Positions 1 through 5,787 of a stretch of DNA of 7,922 bases are shown piece by piece. The DNA is taken from contig JAIPAN010000043.1 in NCBI GenBank assembly GCA_021740025.1, positions 1 to 7,922 of the forward strand. The letters run 5' to 3'. This DNA comes from Sphingobacteriaceae bacterium. Lineage in GTDB: Bacteria; Bacteroidota; Bacteroidia; Sphingobacteriales; Sphingobacteriaceae. The notes beneath the pieces were generated by a model, which ran no database searches, was not told the origin of the DNA, and was given only the letters and a program-made list of their open reading frames with translations. Numbering within the stretch: the stretch's first letter is position 1; every line of letters begins with the position of its first letter. Position numbers and translations under genes: made by a program.

Positions 1-158
1 TTCTTCAAGTAACTGCTTTACCTTTTGGTATGGGCTTATTAGTTGGTATAAGTTGTGGCTTGGCCGCCGCATTGGTAGAAGCTATTAGCAGCCATGGCTT
101 AGATAATTTAACCATTCAGCTGGTAGCCGCTGGCGTGCTGCATTATGTATTGTTTTAA
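1..158 (+). CDS. C-terminal end of a membrane lipid enzyme (phosphatidate cytidylyltransferase / polyprenol-kinase-like), partial
   Basis: The open frame begins at base 3 and runs 51 codons to a TAA at 156-158; the start lies outside the window. The peptide is hydrophobic, with a glycine/alanine-rich segment (FGMGLLVGISCGLAAALVEA) that would span a membrane, then the stretch ISSHGLDNLTIQLVAAGVLHY. An E-x(6)-GLDN-L-T pattern followed by a last hydrophobic helix resembles the end of the phosphatidate cytidylyltransferase / phytol- and dolichol-kinase-like family, which acts on lipid head groups in the inner membrane. That assignment is from memory of the family and rests on a short tail only, so the exact substrate is open. 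The gene is convergent with the exonuclease gene, whose stop codon lies 6 bases further on. Confidence 0.6.
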   Translation, partial: LQVTALPFGMGLLVGISCGLAAALVEAISSHGLDNLTIQLVAAGVLHYVLF

Positions 159-164
159 TAGAAA

Positions 165-875
165 TTAAACAATAGTTACCAATTCTTCCTGAATAACAGG
201 CAACCCCTTAAACCGAAGTAGGAGCTGTGCGGTGGTTAATACGTCTTTTTGGCAATAGGTTTCAATGCGTTTCAAATCGTGGTCTTTCCAATATACCCAA
301 TGCACGTCGCTGCCTTCCATATCGTCTTTAGGGCTAGGAATGCCGAAAATAGTGGCCAATAAATGTAAGGAAGTATAGTTTTTATAATCGCCAAACTTCC
401 ACAATTCCATAGTATCGAGGTGATTAATTTCCCAAGGCTTTTTGCCCGCAATTTGCAAACAAGCAGGTATTTCTAGTCCGTTTATAAGCATGCGGCGACA
501 GAGGTAAGGGAAGTCGAACTCTTTGCCATTATGCGCACAAAGCACCACATTTGCGGGTTGTTTTTTTAAAATCTCGATAAAAGCGCTTAAGATCTCTTTT
601 TCATCGTGGCCAGCAATAGATTTGATGCGAAAACTCAGTTTGCCTTGCCGTTTAATGTATATACCAAAAGAAATACAGATAATTTTACCGAATTCGGCGA
701 AAATACCAGCTTTCGAATAGTATTCTTCAGGCGTTTCTGCGTCTTTACGCATAAAACGGGTTTTGTGTGCCCAAAGCTCTAGTAAATTGGCAGGTATTTC
801 TTCAGCAGAAGCATATTGTGGTACTGTTTCTACATCGAGTACCAATACATTTTTAAGATTTAGTTGCTGCAGCAT
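165..875 (-). CDS. Predicted 3'-5' exonuclease of the PolB exonuclease-domain type
   Basis: A complete 236-residue protein with the three motifs of a DnaQ/PolB-type (DEDDy) exonuclease. Exo I is LVLDVETVP with D14 and E16; Exo II is HNGKEFDFPYL with N116 and D121; Exo III is YCQKD with Y207 and D211. These acidic residues would bind two metal ions and hydrolyse DNA or RNA from the 3' end. No polymerase domain follows, so it is a stand-alone nuclease of the family described as related to the exonuclease domain of PolB (DNA_pol_B_exo2 type). No signal peptide or membrane segment is seen, so it should be cytoplasmic. ATG at 873-875 is the only sensible start, because Exo I begins at residue 11. 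It is the last gene of the topA block, 47 bases after the 131-residue protein, which suggests co-transcription. Its cellular substrate is unknown; a role in DNA repair is inference. Confidence 0.88.
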   Translation of the reverse strand: MLQQLNLKNVLVLDVETVPQYASAEEIPANLLELWAHKTRFMRKDAETPEEYYSKAGIFAEFGKIICISFGIYIKRQGKLSFRIKSIAGHDEKEILSAFIEILKKQPANVVLCAHNGKEFDFPYLCRRMLINGLEIPACLQIAGKKPWEINHLDTMELWKFGDYKNYTSLHLLATIFGIPSPKDDMEGSDVHWVYWKDHDLKRIETYCQKDVLTTAQLLLRFKGLPVIQEELVTIV

Positions 876-930
876 GGGTTTAAATTTAAAAAATTATAAG
901 AGGAATTGGTTTATTGGCCAATTTAAACCC
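876..930 (-). repeat. Overlapping inverted repeats at the exonuclease start
   Basis: GGGTTTAAATT at 876-886 and AATTTAAACCC at 920-930 are perfect 11-base inverted copies separated by 33 bases. On the minus-strand transcript the first arm covers the stop codon of the upstream 131-residue gene, and the second arm ends directly against the ATG of the exonuclease. A second, smaller pair (AATTGG 904-909 with CCAATT 918-923) shares bases 920-923 with the large arm, so the two hairpins exclude each other. The repeats are seen directly; a role in translation control is inference, and the AT-rich pairing is not strong. Confidence 0.5.
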
Positions 931-1318
931 CCGGTTTATTCACCACTGGAATGCGGATTAAATTACTCTCCACAATACTTTCGGGCATAAATACAAACTT
1001 TTTATCGTATAAATTATTGTGCATGTAGTAGCTTAGCCAGTATTCGTTTGCCAAACCAAAAACGGCTTCATCAATAATTTCTACCGCTGCGGCCGAATGT
1101 GCTGCTAGCGTACCCAAGGCATGGCGTAGGGTAGAGGTTTTCACTTCCTTACCATGTAGTGTTCCATAACCTGTAGAGGCAATCAAAACGGTGTCAATGG
1201 CTTCATCACGCTGGTTAATGAGGTAAACTTTCCACGTACGACTTTCTGGGGCTTCATTTTCTAGCACTACGGCGATAGAAATGCCCTCCACGAGTGGGTG
1301 CAGAATGTCTTTCTTCAT
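923..1318 (-). CDS. Conserved-looking protein of unknown function, downstream of topA
   Basis: A 131-residue protein that I cannot assign to a functional family. It has no signal peptide, no membrane segment and no recognisable catalytic motif. The sequence alternates short hydrophobic strands (ISIAVVLE, TWKVYLIN, DTVLIAST, AAVEIID, EYWLSYYM, KFVFMPES), which suggests a compact mostly beta fold. I recall similar proteins in other Bacteroidota genomes, usually listed as hypothetical, but cannot confirm this here. ATG at 1316-1318 is 11 bases after the topA stop, and the frame opens cleanly with MKKD. The tight spacing on both sides puts it in one transcription unit with topA and the exonuclease, so a link to DNA metabolism is possible but unproven. 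Codon use looks like that of its neighbours, and the frame is intact. Confidence 0.75.
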   Translation of the reverse strand: MKKDILHPLVEGISIAVVLENEAPESRTWKVYLINQRDEAIDTVLIASTGYGTLHGKEVKTSTLRHALGTLAAHSAAAVEIIDEAVFGLANEYWLSYYMHNNLYDKKFVFMPESIVESNLIRIPVVNKPGV

Positions 1319-1329
1319 ACAGAAAATGC

Positions 1330-3678
1330 TTATTTTTTCTTAGCGAAACGTTTGGCTCCGCCTTTTTTAGGCTCTTTTTCGGCAACCTCGGCTAATACCA
1401 ACACTTCGGCATAGCTGATGCTCTCGGGTGTTTTATCTTTTGGTATTTTGATATTCAACTTGCCAAATTTGATATACGGTCCCCAGCGTCCATTTTCGAT
1501 ACGGGCATCCGGATTTTCATCAAATACTTTTATGAGCTTATCAATATCTTTTTGGCGTTTTTCTTGAATTATTTCAATAGCCTTGGCCTGTTCTAATGTA
1601 TGTGGGTCAAACTCTTTTGGAATGGAGTAAAAAGCGCCATCGTGACGAACATAAGGGCCAAATTTACCAATAGCAACCACCATGTCTTTATCTTCAAACT
1701 GGCCAAGAGTTTTAGGTAATTTGAATAATTCTAAGGCATCTTCTAGGCTAATGCTTTCCATCATTTGCCCCGTACGCAAGCTGGCGTAACGTGGTTTTTC
1801 TTCGCCTTCGGTATCGCCAATTTGTACAAAAGGTCCAAAACGGCCAATACGCACCGAAATGGTTTTACCCGAAACAGGGTCAATACCTAAATCGCGGCCA
1901 CCGTTTGCTCGTTCTGCATTATCAAGTGTGTTTTGCACTTCTGCATGAAAAGGGTCGTAAAAGGTGCGCAACATGGCTGTCCAATTGGTTAAGCCTTGTG
2001 CGATATCATCAAACTCCTTTTCTACTTTGGCGGTAAAGTGAAAATCAACAATACCTTTAAAATGTTCTACCAAGAAATCATTTACTATGGCACCAATATC
2101 GGTAGGGAATAATTTTGATTTTTCTGCACCGGTATTTTCGGTACGAGTTTCGAATTGAATGTCGCCGTTTTTAAGCGTTAAAACCTCGTAATTGCGGCTT
2201 CTTCCTTCTCTATCTTCTTTTACCACATAACCACGGTTTTGCACCGTTGAAATGGTAGGGGCATAGGTAGATGGACGGCCGATACCCAATTCTTCTAATT
2301 TTTTTACCAAACTTGCCTCGGTATATCGGGCCGGCGGACGAGAATAGCGTTCTGTAGCCGTTAATTCTCTAAGGCTGAGAGTTTGACCCTTAGCCAAAGG
2401 TGGTAAAATGGCGTCTTGTTTACTATCTTCTGCGGTAATTTCGGTTTCGTCCTCATCGTCGGTCGATTCCATGTATACCTTTAAGAAACCATCAAATTTT
2501 AATACCTCACCTTGGGCTATTAATTCCTCTTTACGGGTAGAAATGCCAATTTTGGCGGTGGTTCTTTCAAAAGCAGCCTCGGCCATTTGTGAGGCAATGG
2601 CTCGTTTCCAAATTAATTCGTACAAGCGTTTTTCTGAAGGATCGCCATTGAGCGTATGCACTTCAAAATAAGTTGGACGAATGGCCTCGTGGGCTTCTTG
2701 GGCTCCGGCCGATTTTGTTTTATATTTTCGTGCTTGGTGGTATTTTTTGCCAAATGCCGAGTTAATTTCATTGGCAGCTGCCGTTAAGGCTGTATCCGAT
2801 AAGTTTAACGAATCGGTACGCATATAGGTTATTTTACCTGCTTCATATAGTTTTTGTGCCACCGACATGGTTCGTGCCACCGAAAAACCTAATTTACGAC
2901 TAGCCTCTTGTTGTAGGGTAGAGGTTGTAAATGGTGCAGCAGGGCTACGTTTACTTGGTTTAGTTTCTAAGCTAGTAATGGTAAAAATGGCGGCTTTGCA
3001 ATCGTTTAAAAACTGATCGGCTTCCCCTTTTTTGCTGAAACGTTCGCCTAATTCGGCTTTAAATAATTCTTTTCCGGTATCGGTAGAAAAAATAGCGACT
3101 ACTTTAAAAGCAGCCTCAGCATTAAATTGATTCACTTCACGCTCTCTATCTACAATTAAACGTACCGCAACCGATTGTACTCGGCCGGCAGATAGGGAAG
3201 GCTTTACTTTTTTCCAAAGTACGGGCGATAGTTCAAAACCAACCAAGCGGTCTAAAACCCGACGGGCTTGTTGGGCATTTACTAAATTATAATCAATGCT
3301 TCGCGGACTTTCAATGGCTTTTAAAATTGCCGGCTTGGTAATCTCGTGAAAAACAATGCGTTTTGTTTTTTCTTCTTTAAGACCAAGGGTTTCAAATAAG
3401 TGCCAAGAAATGGCTTCCCCTTCGCGATCCTCATCGGATGCTAGCCATACCATTTCGGCTTCTTTGGCTAGTTTTTTAAGTTCGCTTACAACCGCCTTCT
3501 TGTCGGACGGAACTTCGTATTTCTGTTCAAAATTATGGGCGGTATCAATTGCCTCGTCAGTTTTTATTAAATCTCTGATATGTCCATAGCTCGATTTTAC
3601 AAGAAAATCTTTACCTAGATATCCTTCTATGGTTTTGGCTTTCGCCGGTGACTCTACTATCAGTAAATTTTTCGCCAT
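1330..3678 (-). CDS. topA: DNA topoisomerase I (type IA)
   Basis: A 782-residue type IA topoisomerase, which relaxes negative supercoils by cutting one DNA strand through a 5'-phosphotyrosine link. The TOPRIM domain comes first: KNLLIVESPAKAKTIEGYLG with E9, and the metal-binding ASDEDREGEA with D82, D84 and E86. Then come SAGRVQSVAVRLIVDRE (163-179), the active-site motif GKITYMRTDS with catalytic Y285, AHEAIRPT (329-336) and the conserved YTEASLVKKLEELGIGRPSTY (452-472). The C-terminus has three related modules with the core GRFGPFV, GKFGPYV and GRWGPYI (about 610, 669 and 728), followed by the basic tail KKGGAKRFAKKK. No four-cysteine zinc fingers are present, unlike the E. coli enzyme. 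The open frame extends 8 codons upstream, but ATG at 3676-3678 is preferred because MAKNLLIVESPAKAK is the family's usual beginning. It is probably the first gene of a three-gene unit. Confidence 0.97.
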   Translation of the reverse strand: MAKNLLIVESPAKAKTIEGYLGKDFLVKSSYGHIRDLIKTDEAIDTAHNFEQKYEVPSDKKAVVSELKKLAKEAEMVWLASDEDREGEAISWHLFETLGLKEEKTKRIVFHEITKPAILKAIESPRSIDYNLVNAQQARRVLDRLVGFELSPVLWKKVKPSLSAGRVQSVAVRLIVDREREVNQFNAEAAFKVVAIFSTDTGKELFKAELGERFSKKGEADQFLNDCKAAIFTITSLETKPSKRSPAAPFTTSTLQQEASRKLGFSVARTMSVAQKLYEAGKITYMRTDSLNLSDTALTAAANEINSAFGKKYHQARKYKTKSAGAQEAHEAIRPTYFEVHTLNGDPSEKRLYELIWKRAIASQMAEAAFERTTAKIGISTRKEELIAQGEVLKFDGFLKVYMESTDDEDETEITAEDSKQDAILPPLAKGQTLSLRELTATERYSRPPARYTEASLVKKLEELGIGRPSTYAPTISTVQNRGYVVKEDREGRSRNYEVLTLKNGDIQFETRTENTGAEKSKLFPTDIGAIVNDFLVEHFKGIVDFHFTAKVEKEFDDIAQGLTNWTAMLRTFYDPFHAEVQNTLDNAERANGGRDLGIDPVSGKTISVRIGRFGPFVQIGDTEGEEKPRYASLRTGQMMESISLEDALELFKLPKTLGQFEDKDMVVAIGKFGPYVRHDGAFYSIPKEFDPHTLEQAKAIEIIQEKRQKDIDKLIKVFDENPDARIENGRWGPYIKFGKLNIKIPKDKTPESISYAEVLVLAEVAEKEPKKGGAKRFAKKK

Positions 3679-3726
3679 TTGGTAGACATGTAATTTGTGC
3701 AAATAAAGACATTATAATAAGGAATG

Positions 3727-3734
3727 CAAAATTA
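3727..3734 (-). promoter_or_regulatory. Candidate -7 box upstream of topA
   Basis: On the minus strand these bases read TAATTTTG, a full match to the Bacteroidota -7 consensus TAnnTTTG. The box lies 48 bases ahead of the chosen topA ATG, inside the 96-base mnmA-topA gap. I see no good TTG box at the expected 19-base distance, so this is a one-box prediction. It would let topA be transcribed independently of mnmA. Confidence 0.4.
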
Positions 3735-3774
3735 GGTGCTCTTTTGGGCGAATATTTTTTGAGACCAGAGGTTT

Positions 3775-4863
3775 TTACATCAAAAATCCACCACCCAATA
3801 AATCGCTGCCTTCGTAAAATACCGCTGATTGCCCAGGAGCTATGCCTGAAACGGCATGGTGAAAATCTATTTTTAATTCGTTGCCATCTTGAACAATAGT
3901 ACTCAAGGTGCCGGCATCTTTATAACGAACCTTAGTTACAGCCTCCAATGGGTTTAAAATTGACTCGTATTTCACCAAATTGAGGTTTTTTACCCGTGCG
4001 CTAACTTGCTCTAACTCATTTTGTGTGCCTAGCATCACCGTATTGCTTTCGGGTAAAATACGGGTAACAAACATGGGTTCACCAAGCGCAATGCCCAAAC
4101 CTTTGCGTTGGCCAATGGTATAATACGGATAGCCCAAGTGTTTGCCTACCACTTTTCCATTATTTAATACGAAATTTCCAGGACCAATACGATCATCCAA
4201 ATCGCTCACTTTATGCCGTAAAAATTTACGGTAATCGTTATCGGGCACAAAACAAATCTCATAACTTTCTGATTTGTTGGCCAGTTCTACCTGGCCCATA
4301 TCTAAAGCCATTTGTTTAATTTCTGATTTTGCAAAGCTGCCCAAAGGGAATTTTGTACGGGCTAAATTTTCTTGTGAAACGCCCCACAATACATACGATT
4401 GATCTTTATGCTCGTCTTTCCCCTTAGAAATTACATAACGGCCGCTATCTTGTTTCCTAATGTTGGCATAGTGTCCAGTGGCAATAAATTCACAATCGAG
4501 TTTGTCGGCACGTTTTAAAAGGGCTTCCCATTTAATATAGGTATTGCAAAGTACACATGGGTTTGGAGTGCGGCCAGCTAAGTATTCATCAACAAAATTG
4601 TCAATCACAAAATCGCCAAACTCTTCGCGGATATCTAAAATATAGTGCGGAAAGCCATAGCCAACGGCCAAAGAACGGGCATCGTTAATGCTATCTAAGC
4701 TGCAGCAACCTGTTTCTTTAGAAGAACCGCCAGCAGATGCATAATCCCACGTTTTCATGGTAAGGCCAATCACCTCATAGCCCTGCTCATGCAACATCAC
4801 CGATGCTACCGAACTGTCTACACCACCACTCATGGCGACTAAAATTCTGCCGTGTTTACTCAT
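3775..4863 (-). CDS. mnmA: tRNA-specific 2-thiouridylase MnmA
   Basis: A 362-residue enzyme that puts sulfur on carbon 2 of the wobble uridine in tRNA-Lys, tRNA-Glu and tRNA-Gln, using ATP and a persulfide relay in the cytoplasm. The PP-loop ATP site is AMSGGVDSSVA at residues 10-20. The catalytic pair is visible: C106 in NPCVLCN and C204 in YEICFVPD, matching C102 and C199 of E. coli. GTP- or FAD-type domains are absent, and YYTIGQRKGLGIALG with the beta-rich C-terminal part fits the family. The open frame begins at 4908, but ATG at 4861-4863 is preferred because MSKHGRILVAMSGG gives the normal N-terminus and a promoter-like TATATTTG box lies between the two possible starts. It precedes topA by 96 bases and may read through into it, as no terminator hairpin is obvious in the gap. 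Confidence 0.96.
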   Translation of the reverse strand: MSKHGRILVAMSGGVDSSVASVMLHEQGYEVIGLTMKTWDYASAGGSSKETGCCSLDSINDARSLAVGYGFPHYILDIREEFGDFVIDNFVDEYLAGRTPNPCVLCNTYIKWEALLKRADKLDCEFIATGHYANIRKQDSGRYVISKGKDEHKDQSYVLWGVSQENLARTKFPLGSFAKSEIKQMALDMGQVELANKSESYEICFVPDNDYRKFLRHKVSDLDDRIGPGNFVLNNGKVVGKHLGYPYYTIGQRKGLGIALGEPMFVTRILPESNTVMLGTQNELEQVSARVKNLNLVKYESILNPLEAVTKVRYKDAGTLSTIVQDGNELKIDFHHAVSGIAPGQSAVFYEGSDLLGGGFLM

Positions 4864-4869
4864 TAGGTG

Positions 4870-4877
4870 CAAATATA
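4870..4877 (-). promoter_or_regulatory. Candidate -7 box directly in front of mnmA
   Basis: The minus strand reads TATATTTG, a full match to TAnnTTTG, and ends only 6 bases before the mnmA ATG at 4863. If used, transcription would start at or within a few bases of the ATG, giving a leaderless or nearly leaderless mRNA. No clear TTG box lies 19 bases upstream; TATTTT near 4894-4899 is the closest candidate. The same TATATTTG box stands before the tRNA-Gly gene. Confidence 0.45.
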
Positions 4878-4931
4878 TACCTTTTTGTGTGCTAAAATAC
4901 TTTAGCAAGTCAGGAAAGGGTAAGAAACAAC

Positions 4932-4959
4932 AAAAGCCAAACTATCAAGTTCAGCTTTT
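4932..4959 (-). terminator. Hairpin terminator after tRNA-Leu
   Basis: AAAAGCCAAACT (4932-4943) can pair along 12 positions, two of them G-U on the RNA, with AGTTCAGCTTTT (4948-4959) across the 4-base loop 4944-4947. On the minus strand it begins one base after the tRNA discriminator base and is followed by the T-rich run GTTGTTTCTT. This fits an intrinsic terminator for the tRNA unit that keeps it separate from mnmA. The stem is symmetrical, but there is no plus-strand gene ending here. Confidence 0.7.
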
Positions 4960-4960
4960 G

Positions 4961-5045
4961 TACTCGGAGCGGGAATCGAACCCGCACGCCTGTTAAGGGC
5001 ACAGGATTTTAAGTCCTGCGTGTCTACCAGTTCCACCATCCGAGC
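4961..5045 (-). tRNA. tRNA-Leu (anticodon UAA)
   Basis: An 85-base tRNA that reads UUA codons (and UUG by wobble). The acceptor arms GCTCGGA and TCCGAGT pair with a terminal G-U; the discriminator base is A, as expected for leucine. The D arm is GTG-CAC around AACTGGTAGA. The anticodon stem CAGGA/TCCTG encloses the loop CTTAAAA with anticodon TAA. A long variable arm (TGCC/GGCG) marks it as class II, and GCGGG/CCCGC encloses the T loop TTCGATT. The CCA end is not encoded: the next bases are CAA, so it must be added after transcription. It lies 49 bases downstream of tRNA-Gly, with a hairpin between them. Confidence 0.96.
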
Positions 5046-5069
5046 AGGTGATTTACTTTTTTAAAAAGT

Positions 5070-5093
5070 AACCCTTCCACTGGTGGAAGGGTT
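5070..5093 (-). terminator. Strong hairpin between tRNA-Gly and tRNA-Leu
   Basis: AACCCTTCCAC (5070-5080) and GTGGAAGGGTT (5083-5093) are perfect inverted copies; with a realistic 4-base loop the stem is about 10 bp with a GC-rich core. On the minus strand it starts soon after the encoded CCA of tRNA-Gly and is followed by AC and five T. By shape it is an intrinsic terminator, or it may be a partial one or a processing signal, since tRNA-Leu begins only 24 bases after the stem and I see no clear promoter for it in between. Confidence 0.65.
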
Positions 5094-5094
5094 T

Positions 5095-5170
<76 letters not shown>

Positions 5171-5182
5171 TTTTTGTGAATG

Positions 5183-5212
5183 CAAATATAGAGAGAAATG
5201 CAATTTTGACAA
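5183..5212 (-). promoter_or_regulatory. Promoter of the tRNA-Gly/tRNA-Leu unit
   Basis: The minus strand carries TTG (5210-5212), a 19-base spacer, and TATATTTG (5183-5190). This is a full match to the Bacteroidota promoter pattern of a TTG box at -33 and TAnnTTTG at -7 with 19-base spacing. The predicted transcription start lies a few bases ahead of the tRNA-Gly 5' end at 5170. It is the best promoter in the window. Confidence 0.7.
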
Positions 5213-5233
5213 GAATTTTTTTGTTTTTTTTCT

Positions 5234-5725
5234 CTAGCTGCTTAAGTTCTTGTTTTTAAGCACTTCTACAATCAAATCAGATTCAAAACCTCTGCCTAAA
5301 AGGTATTGTTGCAATTTGTACCGGCGCTTAAACACATCTTTCTCAGTGAGTAGTCGATCTTTTTTTTGGATAACAGCTATTAATTTTTGCTCGTACTCGT
5401 CGTAATCTAAGTTTTTTAGTGCTTTTTGAATGAGTTTTTCGGGCACTTGTTTAAATTTGAGCGCTTGTTTAATTTTTATCCGGCCCCAACCCTTAATGCG
5501 TAGTTTTCCTTGTGCAAATGCCAGGGCAAAACGCTCTTCGTTTAAAAAATTATCTTGTATGAGGATTGATATAAGTTGCTCTACTTGAGTCGAATACAGC
5601 CCCCATTCGTATAATTTATCTCGTACCTCCTGCTGAGAGCGTTCCTGATAGGCACAATAGCTTTCTGCTTTGGCATGGGCCTTTTCCGGAGAGAGTGGCT
5701 TACGTTTGGGGGCTTCGTTTTCCAT
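5234..5725 (-). CDS. recX: RecX, regulatory protein of RecA
   Basis: A 163-residue, strongly basic, all-helical protein without signal peptide. It has the three tandem three-helix units of RecX. The first covers AESYCAYQERSQQEVRDKLY (20-39). The central unit contains the family signature DNFLNEERFALAFAQGKLRIKGWGRIKIKQAL (58-89), with the expected basic GWGRIKIKQ patch. The last covers YKLQQYLLGRGFESDLIVEVL (136-156). RecX binds in the groove of RecA filaments and limits their growth or activity. ATG at 5723-5725 gives the expected length and is the only start ahead of the first repeat. The gene is not next to recA here. It is divergent from murF-alr, with 62 bases between the two starts, and its stop lies just upstream of the tRNA promoter. 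No terminator is visible. Confidence 0.93.
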   Translation of the reverse strand: MENEAPKRKPLSPEKAHAKAESYCAYQERSQQEVRDKLYEWGLYSTQVEQLISILIQDNFLNEERFALAFAQGKLRIKGWGRIKIKQALKFKQVPEKLIQKALKNLDYDEYEQKLIAVIQKKDRLLTEKDVFKRRYKLQQYLLGRGFESDLIVEVLKNKNLSS

Positions 5726-5787
5726 ATTTCGCTTAAATTCGGAAATTCTTCGCAGATTGTTAAAATTTTGATGAAATTCGTATCCAA

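Noticed and set aside
151..171. Possible bidirectional terminator between the convergent genes
   Set aside because: TGTTTTAAT and ATTAAACA can form a short stem with a bulge, but pairing is almost all A-T and neither strand has a T run after it.
5761..5770. Possible -7 box for murF-alr (AAATTTTG)
   Set aside because: It misses the first T of TAnnTTTG and has no TTG box 19 bases upstream; too weak to list as a promoter.
5726..5787. Shared operator or promoter between divergent recX and murF-alr
   Set aside because: No convincing box for recX and no clear palindrome was found in the 62 bases.
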